Below, piece by piece: positions 32,804-41,702 of a stretch of 64,000 nucleotides of DNA. The DNA is from Stenotrophomonas maltophilia R551-3. Lineage in GTDB: Bacteria > Pseudomonadota > Gammaproteobacteria > Xanthomonadales > Xanthomonadaceae. The stretch covers positions 1,106,501 to 1,170,500 of the forward strand of contig NC_011071.1 of NCBI RefSeq assembly GCF_000020665.1, written 5' to 3'. The translations under genes were made by a program, and so were the position numbers. The notes under the pieces are model-generated. The model saw only the letters and a list, made by a program, of their open reading frames with translations, was not told where the DNA came from and ran no database searches. Each line of letters opens with the position of its first letter. Position 1 is the stretch's first letter.

Positions 32804-33573
32804 CAGACCGCCGCCTCGCGCACCACGCGATCCTTCAGGAAGTCATAGCCGTGCGCTTCCAGCTCCAGCGCCAGTTCCGGGCCACCGCTCTTGACGATGC
32901 GGCCGTCGGCCAGCACGTGCACCACGTCCGGCTTGATGTAGTCCAGCAGGCGCTGGTAGTGGGTGATGACCAGGAACGAGCGGTCGGCGCTGCGCAGTGC
33001 GTTGACGCCGTCGGCCACGCTCTTCAGTGCGTCGATGTCCAGGCCCGAATCGGTCTCGTCCAGGATCGCCAGCTTCGGCTCCAGCACGGCCAGCTGGAAG
33101 ATCTCGTTGCGCTTCTTCTCGCCACCGGAGAAGCCTTCGTTGACGCCACGGTGCAGCAGTTCGTCCTTCAGGTGCAGCACGGCCAGCTTCTGGCGCACCA
33201 GCTTGAGGAACTGCATGGAATCGAGTTCTTCCTCACCGCGTGCCTTGCGCTGGGCATTCAGTGCCGCGCGCAGGAAGTAGGTGTTGTTCACACCCGGAAT
33301 TTCCACCGGGTACTGGAACGCCAGGAACAGGCCGGCGGCGGCGCGCGCTTCCGGATCCTGGTCGAGCAGGTCGGTGCCTTCGAACTGCACGCTGCCTTCG
33401 GTCACGTCATAGCCGTCGCGGCCTGCCAGGACATTGCCCAGGGTGGACTTGCCGGCGCCGTTGGGGCCCATGATGGCGTGCACCTGGCCGGGCTTCACTT
33501 CCAGCGACAGGCCCTTGAGGATTTCCTTGTCGCCGATGCGGGCGTGGAGGTTTTCGATCTTCAGCATGGTCAT
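32803..33573 (-). CDS. sufC: Fe-S assembly ATPase SufC
   Basis: ABC-type ATPase of 256 residues that drives the SufBC2D complex. Walker A is GPNGAGKST, the ABC signature is FSGGEKKRNE, and Walker B is LAILDETDSGLDID, which has the SufC-specific Asp after the Glu. Start 33573 overlaps the stop of the preceding small gene (ATGA); a second in-frame ATG two codons later (MLKIENLHARIG) is the conventional SufC start and may also be used. Confidence 0.97.
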   Translation of the reverse strand: MTMLKIENLHARIGDKEILKGLSLEVKPGQVHAIMGPNGAGKSTLGNVLAGRDGYDVTEGSVQFEGTDLLDQDPEARAAAGLFLAFQYPVEIPGVNNTYFLRAALNAQRKARGEEELDSMQFLKLVRQKLAVLHLKDELLHRGVNEGFSGGEKKRNEIFQLAVLEPKLAILDETDSGLDIDALKSVADGVNALRSADRSFLVITHYQRLLDYIKPDVVHVLADGRIVKSGGPELALELEAHGYDFLKDRVVREAAV

Positions 33574-33970
33574 GACTTGGTAGTTTTCTGGGCTGCGGGG
33601 TCGATGCGGACGATCTGCACAGAACCGCCGTCGGACTGCCCGGATTGAGCGGGAAGGGTGGAGAAGATCACGATGATTTCTTCACCGTGTTCTTGCAGGC
33701 AGGAGGTTGGAAGCGAGGCCTGCCGGATGGATTCGGCCGCAGCGCGATCCAGGCTGCGGTTACGCGACGTCAGCAACGGCACGATCGAGTCGAAGCTGCC
33801 GTCCGCTCGGGCTCGCACCAGCATCGAGAACTCCCCCGGCGTGGAGATGACCGTGCCTGCAGGCAGCGTGACGGGGGTGCTACCCCGCAGGTCTTCAGGC
33901 GTGCATGCTGCATTTGCGACGGCCCAGGGCGAAAGGCCCAGCAGGACCAGGGCAGGAAAAGGCGTGCGCA

Positions 33971-33974
<4 letters not shown>
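33570..33974 (-). CDS. Unknown exported protein inside the suf operon
   Basis: A 134-residue protein between sufB and sufC, overlapping both by ATGA. Signal peptide [20 protein letters not shown], cleavage before NAACTP. The mature part has two cysteines (ACTPEDLRG and SLPTSCLQE) that could pair, and a middle segment [41 protein letters not shown] whose pattern of a beta-hairpin followed by a helix recalls TonB C-terminal domains; a family hit is not certain. A periplasmic protein in the middle of a cytosolic Fe-S assembly operon is unexpected. Tight coupling implies coexpression with sufB and sufC. Confidence 0.75.
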
Positions 33975-35446
<1,472 letters not shown>

Positions 35447-35463
35447 GGGGGGCTGCCTACGGA

Positions 35464-35919
35464 TCAGGAGACGACGTCGACAGCGATGGTGCGGCGCTGT
35501 TCGTCATCGGCAAGGGGGAGAGGGGGCAGGATCTGGGCGAGGGTGACGTCGCGCAGGGCCTCGGAGACCACGTCGTTGATCAGCCGCCAGCTGCTGCGCG
35601 CACCGCACTTGGGCGCCATGCCGCACTGGTGGTGGTCGTGGCTGCATTCGGTCAGGGCCAGCGGCCCTTCCATCGCTTCGACCACTTCGAACAGCGAGAT
35701 CTCGATGGCCGCGCGGGTCAGGCGGTAGCCGCCACGGACGCCACGCAGGCCCTCGACCAGGCCGGCCTGGGCCAGCGGCTTGAGCACCTTGCTGACGGTC
35801 GGCGGTTCCAGACCAGTGAATTCGGCCAGTTCGGTGGCACTGAGCACCTCGCCCGGGCGGGCGGCGAGTACGGTCAGTACCACGGTGGCGTAATCGGTGA
35901 GTTTGGTGACGCGCAACAT
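35464..35919 (-). CDS. Rrf2-family regulator of the suf operon
   Basis: A 151-residue IscR/SufR-like transcription factor. The winged-helix DNA-binding part is in residues 1-75 ([36 protein letters not shown]), and three clustered cysteines in [19 protein letters not shown] are positioned to bind a [2Fe-2S] cluster. Start 35919 ([15 protein letters not shown]) is the family start. First gene of the suf operon and thus likely autoregulatory, sensing Fe-S status. A strong promoter lies just upstream. Confidence 0.93.
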   Translation of the reverse strand: MLRVTKLTDYATVVLTVLAARPGEVLSATELAEFTGLEPPTVSKVLKPLAQAGLVEGLRGVRGGYRLTRAAIEISLFEVVEAMEGPLALTECSHDHHQCGMAPKCGARSSWRLINDVVSEALRDVTLAQILPPLPLADDEQRRTIAVDVVS

Positions 35920-35951
35920 GGGGATGCGAGTGGTTCTTAAAGCGGACTGAA

Positions 35952-35980
35952 ATTGTACGCTTTTATTCGCCGCCATCCAA
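35952..35980 (-). promoter_or_regulatory. Sigma-70-type promoter of the suf operon
   Basis: On the minus strand TTGGAT (35975-35980) and TACAAT (35952-35957) are spaced by 17 bp, about 33 bp before the regulator's start codon. An Rrf2 operator probably overlaps it, but I cannot define its limits. Confidence 0.65.
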
Positions 35981-36130
35981 GCCGGGCATTCAGCCGGCGC
36001 TGGGGGCCGGGCCGGGAGCACTCACCGGGGCCGATGCCAGGGCGCCAATGCTGAGCCAACGGGATGATTTTCGCAATCACCCGGAATGGGCGAGAATCAA
36101 CGTTCCTTTCGTTGCAGACCTCCCTTGCCG

Positions 36131-36598
36131 ATGCCCAAGAAGATCCAAGCCCGCAAGTCCGCCATCCACGGCAACGGTGTGTTTTCCGTGGCCCCGATCA
36201 AGCAGGGCGAGCGCGTGATCCAGTACAAGGGCCTGCTGCGCAGCCACGGCGACGTCGATGCCGATGACAGCGGCGATGTTGAAAGTGGCCATACCTTCCT
36301 GTTCACCCTCAACGACGACTGGGTGATCGATGCCAACTACAAGGGCAACGACGCGCGCTGGATCAACCACAGCTGCGACCCGAACTGCGAGGCGGTGATC
36401 GAGGAAGACGAAGACGGCGACAGCCGCGGCGACAAGGTCTTCATCGAGGCGCTGCGCGATATCCAGGCCGGCGAAGAGCTGACCTACAACTACGGCATCA
36501 CCCTGGCCGAGCGCCATACGGCCAAGCTGAAGAAGATCTGGGAGTGCCGCTGCGGCTCGCCCAAGTGCACCGGCACCATGCTGCAGCCCAAGCGCTGA
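36131..36598 (+). CDS. SET-domain protein (putative protein lysine methyltransferase)
   Basis: A 155-residue, essentially stand-alone SET domain. Motifs: KSAIHGNGVFSVAPIKQGE (SET start), WINHSCDPNCEAV (the knot motif NHSCxPN), GEELTYNYG, and a post-SET zinc-binding stretch ECRCGSPKCTGTM (CxCx4C). These are the S-adenosylmethionine and substrate-binding features of eukaryotic-type SET methyltransferases. Start at 36131 (MPKKIQARKSAIHG) begins right before the domain. Such proteins occur in xanthomonads and a few other bacteria; the target is unknown. Divergent from the suf regulator. Confidence 0.93.
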   Translation: MPKKIQARKSAIHGNGVFSVAPIKQGERVIQYKGLLRSHGDVDADDSGDVESGHTFLFTLNDDWVIDANYKGNDARWINHSCDPNCEAVIEEDEDGDSRGDKVFIEALRDIQAGEELTYNYGITLAERHTAKLKKIWECRCGSPKCTGTMLQPKR

Positions 36599-36607
36599 CC
36601 CGCAGCG

Positions 36608-36670
36608 GGTAGTGCCGGCCGCTGGCCGGCACACATGTGAAAAGCGTGCCGGCCAGCGGCCGGCACTACC
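36608..36670. repeat. REP palindrome pair (GGTAGTGCCGGCC type)
   Basis: GGTAGTGCCGGCCGCTGGCC... at 36608-36632 and its complement ending CGGCACTACC at 36670. It lies between the convergent SET and DUF1439 genes, just 10 bp past the SET stop, and may end both transcripts. Confidence 0.85.
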
Positions 36671-37267
36671 TTACTTACCCAGCACGCCTGCCGGCACCAG
36701 GTTGCCCAGGTTCTGGTTGAAGGTGACCACCAGCTTGCCGTTCTTCACCTGCGCCGACTGCACCTGCAGGGCGCCGAGCAGGCCGGCCACGGCCGGGTCC
36801 AGCTTGTAGATCGGTTCGCGCTGGGCGTAGTCGCTCAGCCAGGCATTGAGCAGGCCGCGGGTGCGCGAATCGAGGCGACCGCCCTGGTTGGCCGGGGTGA
36901 AGTCATCCACGCTGGGCTGCTGCAGGTGGAAGCCCTGGGTCTGCGCGTCATAGCGCAGGCCGCTGCTGAGCTTCACCGTACCGAGCTTGGCCGGGTTGCC
37001 GCCAGCGGTCGCCAGCGCCACATCCATGCCCAGGTTCAGTCGTTCGCCGGCCGGCAGGCTCAGCTGCGGATGGCTCATGGTCAGCGCGATCAGGCCACCC
37101 AGCGCATCCTGGGTGCGCGGGAAACTGCCATCGAGGTACTGCTGCACATCGCTGGCGCCGACCGACAGTTCACGGCCGGAAATGGAAGGGGCGGCCTGCG
37201 CACCGATCGCCGCGGCGATCAGTACGGTGGAGGCGGCAAGGCGGGTCATCAGGGAACGCAGGCGCAT
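36671..37267 (-). CDS. DUF1439 exported protein
   Basis: A 198-residue protein with signal peptide MRLRSLMTRLAASTVLIAAA (cleavage after AQA). The mature part ISGRELSVGASDVQQYLDGS-FPRTQDALGG, LSLPAGERLNLGMDVAL and GKLVVTFNQNLGNLVPAG follows the DUF1439 plan of a BPI/lipid-binding-like beta fold. No lipobox cysteine, unlike E. coli YceB, so probably soluble periplasmic. Its stop codon abuts the REP pair. Function unknown; a lipid-handling role is inference from the fold. Confidence 0.8.
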   Translation of the reverse strand: MRLRSLMTRLAASTVLIAAAIGAQAAPSISGRELSVGASDVQQYLDGSFPRTQDALGGLIALTMSHPQLSLPAGERLNLGMDVALATAGGNPAKLGTVKLSSGLRYDAQTQGFHLQQPSVDDFTPANQGGRLDSRTRGLLNAWLSDYAQREPIYKLDPAVAGLLGALQVQSAQVKNGKLVVTFNQNLGNLVPAGVLGK

Positions 37268-37349
37268 GGCGGTGACCGGTGAATGCGGAATGGATGGAGC
37301 AAAGAGTAGCCTTGCCGGCTGAATCGTGCGTGCATGCCGCTGCAACGGT

Positions 37350-37880
37350 TCAGTCCAGCGTTGGCCGCAGTTGCGCCGACTGGATCTGCCAGGCGCGGCC
37401 ATCGCTGCTGGGCTGCACCCGGTACCAGCCGCCGAAGCGGAACGTGCCCTGGGTGGTTGCTGCACGGACCTGTACCGGGATCTCCAGCAGCTGTGGTGGC
37501 TGGTGACCATCGCGGGCGATCGGCGACCCGGTCGTCAAACGCAGGCTGCGGACGTTCTCCAGCTGGCGCAACGCGGCGTCGTCCGCGCTTCGTGCATCGC
37601 GGGGCGGGAAGGTCCAGGCGGCATCGGCGCCTTTGTGGTCACGGTTGAGCAGGGCCATGACATAGCGATTGAGCATCGCGGCCGGGAGCTCGGCTTCGGC
37701 CGTGACGGCGGCAAACAGCGGGTCGACCGCGGTGGCTTGCAGTGCGGGCGCTTCGGCCTCTGCACTGGCAGCGGCCGGAGCCGGCGGCTGCGCAGGGGGA
37801 GCGGTTGGATCCGGTTGCGCCTCCGGCCGCGAACAGCCGAACAGCACCAGCGGCGCGATCAACAACAGGAACCTGCGCAT
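37350..37880 (-). CDS. Lipoprotein of unknown function
   Basis: A 176-residue protein with a lipoprotein signal peptide MRRFLLLIAPLVLFGCSRPE (lipobox LVLFGC, lipidated C16), a Pro/Ala-rich linker (about 20-50) and a folded C-terminal part (LPAAMLNRYVMALLNRDHKG to GTFRFGGWYRVQPSSDGRAW) that resembles small NTF2/SnoaL-like folds. Serine at +2 suggests outer-membrane sorting. No family recognised; it lies 82 bp upstream of the DUF1439 gene on the same strand and could share its transcript. Confidence 0.8.
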   Translation of the reverse strand: MRRFLLLIAPLVLFGCSRPEAQPDPTAPPAQPPAPAAASAEAEAPALQATAVDPLFAAVTAEAELPAAMLNRYVMALLNRDHKGADAAWTFPPRDARSADDAALRQLENVRSLRLTTGSPIARDGHQPPQLLEIPVQVRAATTQGTFRFGGWYRVQPSSDGRAWQIQSAQLRPTLD

Positions 37881-37936
37881 GCCTGCCTCCTCCCCGAGGC
37901 GACGTGAAGGAGGGCAGTGTATCGGCTGCGCCGGTC

Positions 37937-38245
37937 TCAGCGGGAGGACGGCAGCTGTTCCAGCGCATCCAGCGCCGGCAGTACCTGCGTGGCGATTGCG
38001 GCCAGTGCGTGGCCTTCGGTTTCGGCGTGGCGCTGCACGATATCGCGCAGCAGCTGGGTGGCGATCACGACTGTCGCACGCTCATCGCCGCTGAGCCCGG
38101 CGGTGCGCGGTGCAGCTTCCAGCAGGCGCATCAGGTCGCGGCTGGCGCGATGCTCCAGTTCGATGGTGCAGCGCCCGGTGCACTGCACCCCGTCCTTTTC
38201 GATGGGGGTCACCGAGATCCGGTAGCGGGTGGAGGGGCTGGCCAT
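37937..38245 (-). CDS. DUF3861-like small protein
   Basis: A 102-residue cytosolic protein: RYRISVTPIEKDGVQCTGRC-TIELEHRASRDLMRLLEAA at the start is the DUF3861 pattern, followed by amphipathic helices. No signal peptide and no catalytic motif. Function of the family is unknown. It stands alone, 56 bp upstream of the lipoprotein gene on the same strand. Confidence 0.72.
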   Translation of the reverse strand: MASPSTRYRISVTPIEKDGVQCTGRCTIELEHRASRDLMRLLEAAPRTAGLSGDERATVVIATQLLRDIVQRHAETEGHALAAIATQVLPALDALEQLPSSR

Positions 38246-38441
38246 GAGGGTGTGCTCGCCGTAGCTGTGGAGGATGTGCCCACGATAGGCAAGGCCACGG
38301 TCGGCAGCGATGGCCGGCGCTGCACGCAGTGTTCCACCCGGTACGTTCCGTGCGTGCAGAACGCGCGCTCATCCAACGGCGGCGGGCCTGTGCGGGCAAT
38401 CCGCTGGCTGCGGCAACGCTGTGTTGCGGCCTGCGGTTCGG

Positions 38442-38476
38442 ACAAAAAAAACGGGACGGCCTGAGCCGTCCCGTCG
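38442..38476 (-). terminator. Rho-independent terminator of the HU-like gene
   Basis: Perfect 10-bp stem ACGGGACGGC/GCCGTCCCGT with a four-base loop, followed on the minus strand by eight T. It lies 24 bp past the HU-like gene stop. Confidence 0.92.
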
Positions 38477-38498
38477 GAATCCGCTTCGGGGCGCGCGC

Positions 38499-38897
38499 TT
38501 ACAGCGCAGCGTCCTTCAGCTTCTTCAGCGGACGCACCTTCAGCTTGGTGGTGGCCGGCTTGGCGGCGAACCACTGTTCTTCCTTGGTGAACGGGTTGAT
38601 GCCCTTGCGCTTCGGCTTGGCCGGCACATTGACGGTGCTGATCTTCAGCAGGCCCGGCAGGGTGAACGAGCCAGCGCCCTTCTTGTGCACCGAGGAGGCG
38701 ACAGCGCTTTCCAGCGAGGCCAGCACAGCGCGGACGTCCTTGGCGATGACGCCGGAGGCTTCAGCGATGTGTGCAACCAGGCCGGACTTGGTCAGCACTT
38801 CCTTGATCGGCTTCGGAGCGGCCGGCTTGGCGGCTGCCTTCGTCGCGACTTTCTTCACTGCCTTCTTCGGGGCAGCCTTCTTAGCGGTCTTTGCCAT
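38499..38897 (-). CDS. HU/IHF-type DNA-binding protein with basic H1-like tail
   Basis: A 132-residue nucleoid protein. Residues 1-30 are a lysine/alanine/proline tail (MAKTAKKAAPKKAVKKVATK) resembling histone H1 C-termini; the rest is an HU/IHF fold (IKEVLTKSGLVAHIAEASGV, VHKKGAGSFTLPGLLKISTV) with a diverged arm (KRKGINPFTKEEQWFAAKPA) and a basic C-terminus. This N-terminal-tail HU type occurs in xanthomonads, while most bacteria have 90-residue HU. It probably compacts DNA or binds RNA. Monocistronic: own promoter with a 17-bp spacer and strong terminator. Confidence 0.9.
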   Translation of the reverse strand: MAKTAKKAAPKKAVKKVATKAAAKPAAPKPIKEVLTKSGLVAHIAEASGVIAKDVRAVLASLESAVASSVHKKGAGSFTLPGLLKISTVNVPAKPKRKGINPFTKEEQWFAAKPATTKLKVRPLKKLKDAAL

Positions 38898-39268
38898 GGT
38901 TTCCTGTTCCGTGAACGGTTGGTTGTTTGGTCGGCGCCGAACCCCGTCGGCAAGCGCAATGTAGGGCAACTCTCGGGCGCCGCCAATAGCCTGGAGTGCG
39001 GAAAGTGCATGTTTTTTCATATCCAGGCCGATTCAGTACATGGCCGGTGGTGGGGGCTGGGGGTGCCGCGGTGCGGCCGGCAATGCTCGTCCCGGTAGCG
39101 AGGGGATGCGCGAAATCACTGAAAACAAGGGAAAAATGCGCGTTCTGTTGGCGAGGAAGTGTCCACGTGCCTGCGGCCAGGGTGACGTCCGGCGTGCGGC
39201 GGAGCGACGCAGGGCTAACGCATGGCGTGCGAGGGTAAACGTTCATCACCGCCACGCAGGAGCAGCAC
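38898..39268. other. Divergent promoter region between the HU-like and osmC genes
   Basis: About 370 bp without a convincing gene. It holds the HU-like promoter at 38958-38986, a T-rich patch near 39010-39020 and the osmC leader with GGAGCAGCAC before its ATG. I see no palindrome or repeat here. Confidence 0.6.
38958..38986 (-). promoter_or_regulatory. Sigma-70-type promoter of the HU-like gene
   Basis: On the minus strand TTGGCG (38981-38986) and TACATT (38958-38963) are spaced by 17 bp, about 60 bp before the start codon; AGGAAACC precedes the ATG as ribosome site. Confidence 0.6.
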
Positions 39269-39700
39269 ATGGGAATCTCGCGACACGCCACCGCGCACTG
39301 GGAAGGCGATCTGAAGTCCGGCAAGGGACAGTTGAGCACGCCGCAGAGTGGCCTGCTGGACAAGACCCGCTATGGCTTCAACAGCCGTTTCGGCGACGAA
39401 AAAGGCACCAACCCGGAAGAGCTGATCGCTGCCGCGCACGCCGGCTGTTTCACCATGGCGCTGTCGGCCAAGCTCGGCGAAGCCGGCTTCACCCCGACCT
39501 CGCTGGATACCGAGGCCAAGGTCGATCTGTCACTGGAAGGTGGCCCGCAGCTGTCGCAGATCCGGCTGAAAGTGAAGGCCGTGGTGCCGGGCATCGATGC
39601 GGGGCAGTTCCGTGCCATTGCCGATGACGCCAAGCAGAACTGCCCGGTGTCCAAGGCGCTGAGCGCGGTGCCGATCAGCCTGGAAGCCGAGCTGGGTTGA
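39269..39700 (+). CDS. osmC: OsmC family peroxiredoxin-like protein
   Basis: A 143-residue OsmC protein, a thiol hydroperoxidase of osmotic and oxidative stress. The two catalytic cysteines are in AAAHAGCFTMALSAKL and KQNCPVSKAL, with the conserved Arg/Glu region GTNPEELIAAAHAG before the first. Start MGISRHATAHWEGDLKSGKG has GGAGCAGC as ribosome site. Length and motifs match OsmC rather than Ohr. A REP pair begins four bases after the stop. Confidence 0.92.
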   Translation: MGISRHATAHWEGDLKSGKGQLSTPQSGLLDKTRYGFNSRFGDEKGTNPEELIAAAHAGCFTMALSAKLGEAGFTPTSLDTEAKVDLSLEGGPQLSQIRLKVKAVVPGIDAGQFRAIADDAKQNCPVSKALSAVPISLEAELG

Positions 39701-39704
39701 GGTC

Positions 39705-39767
39705 GGTAGCGCCGGGCCATGCCCGGCGAGCGCAGCGGAAAGACGCCGGGCATGGCCCGGCGCTACC
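39705..39767. repeat. REP palindrome pair (GGTAGCGCCGGGCC type)
   Basis: GGTAGCGCCGGGCCATGCCC... at 39705-39728 and its complement at 39744-39767 with a 15-bp spacer. Located between convergent osmC and phzF genes. Confidence 0.85.
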
Positions 39768-39780
39768 ACGCCGTACGGGA

Positions 39781-40659
39781 TCACCAATCAATGGTGCCGG
39801 CAATCACTGTCTGCACCTGGCCACCGGACCAGACTTCCCCGTCTTCATCGACGAAGAGGGTCAAGCGCGCGTCGTGGCCGACTTCGCGACCCTGGCTGAC
39901 TTCGAACGGTGCACCGCCACGGGGCAGGGCATCGCGCAGGTCCAGCCACGCGGCAAGCACGGCGTTGGCGGCACCGGAGGCGGCGTCCTCGAAGCGGCGT
40001 CCATTGCCGACGAAGGCGCGCACCGCGAGGTCGAAGCCCTCGCTGCCATCGCTGAAGGCATAGGCAAACACGCCCATGCTGTCGGTGGATTCGGCCAACT
40101 CGGCGACCGCGTCCCAGTCCGGACGGAGGGCACGCAATGCGGCCTCATCGGCCACCTGCACCACCCACCAGCTACGCCCGCCCTGCATGCGTGCCGGCGG
40201 CAGCGTGCCCAGCGGCCAGCCCTTCAGGGCCGGCTGCAGGCGTGGATCGGTGGCCTCGGCGGTCTCGGCCAGCTGCGCGCGCGGGGTGCGGATGGCGATG
40301 CGCTGCTGCGCAGCCTCGCCACTGACGCGTAGCGGCAGCACGCCGGCAATGCCGTCCTGCACCAGCATGCCGTCGACCGGCGCGGCTAGGCCGGCCTGCA
40401 GTACCGCATGCGCGGTGCCGACGCTGGGGTGGCCGGCGAACGGCACTTCCTTCTGCGGGCTGAACATGCGCAGCCGATAGCTGGCGCCGGCCGCCTCCGG
40501 CGGGAACACGAAGGTGGTTTCCGGCAGGCGCGTCCAGCGCGCGATGGCCTGCATGCTGGCGTCGTCCAGGCCTTCGGCATCGAGTACCACGGCCAGCGGA
40601 TTACCCGCGCCGGGGCGCGGCGAGAACACATCCAGCTGCAGGAAACGGCGGCTAGTCAT
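39781..40659 (-). CDS. PhzF family isomerase-like protein, paralogue 1
   Basis: A 292-residue PhzF/DAP-epimerase-fold protein. LQLDVFSPRPGAGNPLAVVL at the start, catalytic-Glu region LPETTFVFPP, MFSPQKEVPFAGHPSVGTAH and FEDAASGAANAVLAAWL are the family landmarks. Without phenazine genes nearby the substrate is unknown. The adjacent gene (40755-41627) is a paralogue in the same orientation, separated by a REP pair, so this is a tandem duplication. Start 40659 fits the paralogue's start. Confidence 0.9.
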   Translation of the reverse strand: MTSRRFLQLDVFSPRPGAGNPLAVVLDAEGLDDASMQAIARWTRLPETTFVFPPEAAGASYRLRMFSPQKEVPFAGHPSVGTAHAVLQAGLAAPVDGMLVQDGIAGVLPLRVSGEAAQQRIAIRTPRAQLAETAEATDPRLQPALKGWPLGTLPPARMQGGRSWWVVQVADEAALRALRPDWDAVAELAESTDSMGVFAYAFSDGSEGFDLAVRAFVGNGRRFEDAASGAANAVLAAWLDLRDALPRGGAPFEVSQGREVGHDARLTLFVDEDGEVWSGGQVQTVIAGTIDW

Positions 40660-40691
40660 CGGGGCGAAACTCCAGGAATGAAGGGGGATAC

Positions 40692-40759
40692 GGTAGCGCG
40701 GGGCCATGCCCCGCGAGCGCGCAGCGCGGCAAGGCCGACGGGCCTGGCCCGGCGCTACC
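40692..40759. repeat. REP palindrome pair (GGTAGCGCGGGGCC type)
   Basis: GGTAGCGCGGGGCCATGCCC on the left and GGCCTGGCCCGGCGCTACC on the right; the arms are less perfect than elsewhere. It sits between the two phzF paralogues and reaches the stop codon of the second. Confidence 0.75.
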
Positions 40760-41627
40760 AGCGGATGTTGCCGTCGATGACTGGCTGCACCTGGCCGCCG
40801 ATCCACACCGTGCCCTCTGCATCGACTTCTACCTGCACTCGGCCATCGCGGCCGACTTCGCGGCCCTGGCTGGCCACATAAGTGCCGACGCGGCCGGGCA
40901 GGGCACTGCGTTGCCGCAGCCAGGCGCCGATCAGGGCGTTGGCGCTGCCGGTCACCGGATCCTCCGGCACGCTGGCCGCATCGGCGGGGCAGAACGCGCG
41001 CACCACGCGGGAATGGTCGGTGCCGGCTTCATCAGCGAACACGGCCACGCCGGTTGCGTCGGTGGCCAGGCTCCAGTCACGCAGGGCGGCCATGTCCGGC
41101 ACCAGGTTGCGTACGGTGGTGGCATCGCGCAGCGGCAGCAGCCACCAGCGCGCGCCGTTGTCCCAAAGTTCCGGCGCATGCCCGTTGGCGGCGAGGGCCA
41201 GCAGCGCTTCGGGTACCCCGTTGGCTGTCGTCGCCCGTTGCCGCGCCGGCGGGCTGGCCAGCTGGACCTGCAGCGCCTCAGCCGGGCCGCTCACCCGTAC
41301 CGGCAGCAACCCTGCGGCGCACTGCTGTACCAGCGCACCCTCGCGCGGCTGGGCCAGGCCGCAGGTCACCGCCGTCCAGGCCGCGCCAACACTGGGGTGG
41401 CCGGCGAAGGCCAGTTCACGGGTCGGGGTGAAGATGCGGATGTGATAGTCGGCACCGGGCGCGCTGGGGCGCAGGAAGAACACCGTCTCGGACAGGTTCA
41501 GCCAGGCCGCCAGGGCCTGCATCTGCTCGCCGGAGAGATCGTCGGCGTCCAGCACGGCACCCAGTGGGTTGCCGGTACCGGGGCGGGGGGCGAAGACATC
41601 GAGCTGCAGGTAACGGAGGACGGCCAT
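40755..41627 (-). CDS. PhzF family isomerase-like protein, paralogue 2
   Basis: A 290-residue paralogue of the preceding protein: MAVLRYLQLDVFAPRPGTGN, LSETVFFLRPS with the catalytic Glu, IFTPTRELAFAGHPSVGAAW and PEDPVTGSANALIGAWLRQR. The second half (PEDPVTGSAN) is closer to canonical PhzF than paralogue 1 (FEDAASGAAN). Substrate unknown. The start lies 75 bp from the divergent lysAC start. Confidence 0.9.
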   Translation of the reverse strand: MAVLRYLQLDVFAPRPGTGNPLGAVLDADDLSGEQMQALAAWLNLSETVFFLRPSAPGADYHIRIFTPTRELAFAGHPSVGAAWTAVTCGLAQPREGALVQQCAAGLLPVRVSGPAEALQVQLASPPARQRATTANGVPEALLALAANGHAPELWDNGARWWLLPLRDATTVRNLVPDMAALRDWSLATDATGVAVFADEAGTDHSRVVRAFCPADAASVPEDPVTGSANALIGAWLRQRSALPGRVGTYVASQGREVGRDGRVQVEVDAEGTVWIGGQVQPVIDGNIRW

Positions 41628-41702
41628 CTACGGGGATATTGCGCTTAGAATCAAAGGTTCCGCCCCCGAGGGCGGCTTCCCCACATTCTACATAGCCAAT
41701 CC

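Noticed and set aside
41628..41702. Possible lysine riboswitch before lysAC
   Set aside because: The leader is only 75 bp, too short for the lysine aptamer; a small CCGCCC/GGGCGG hairpin is present but nothing more.
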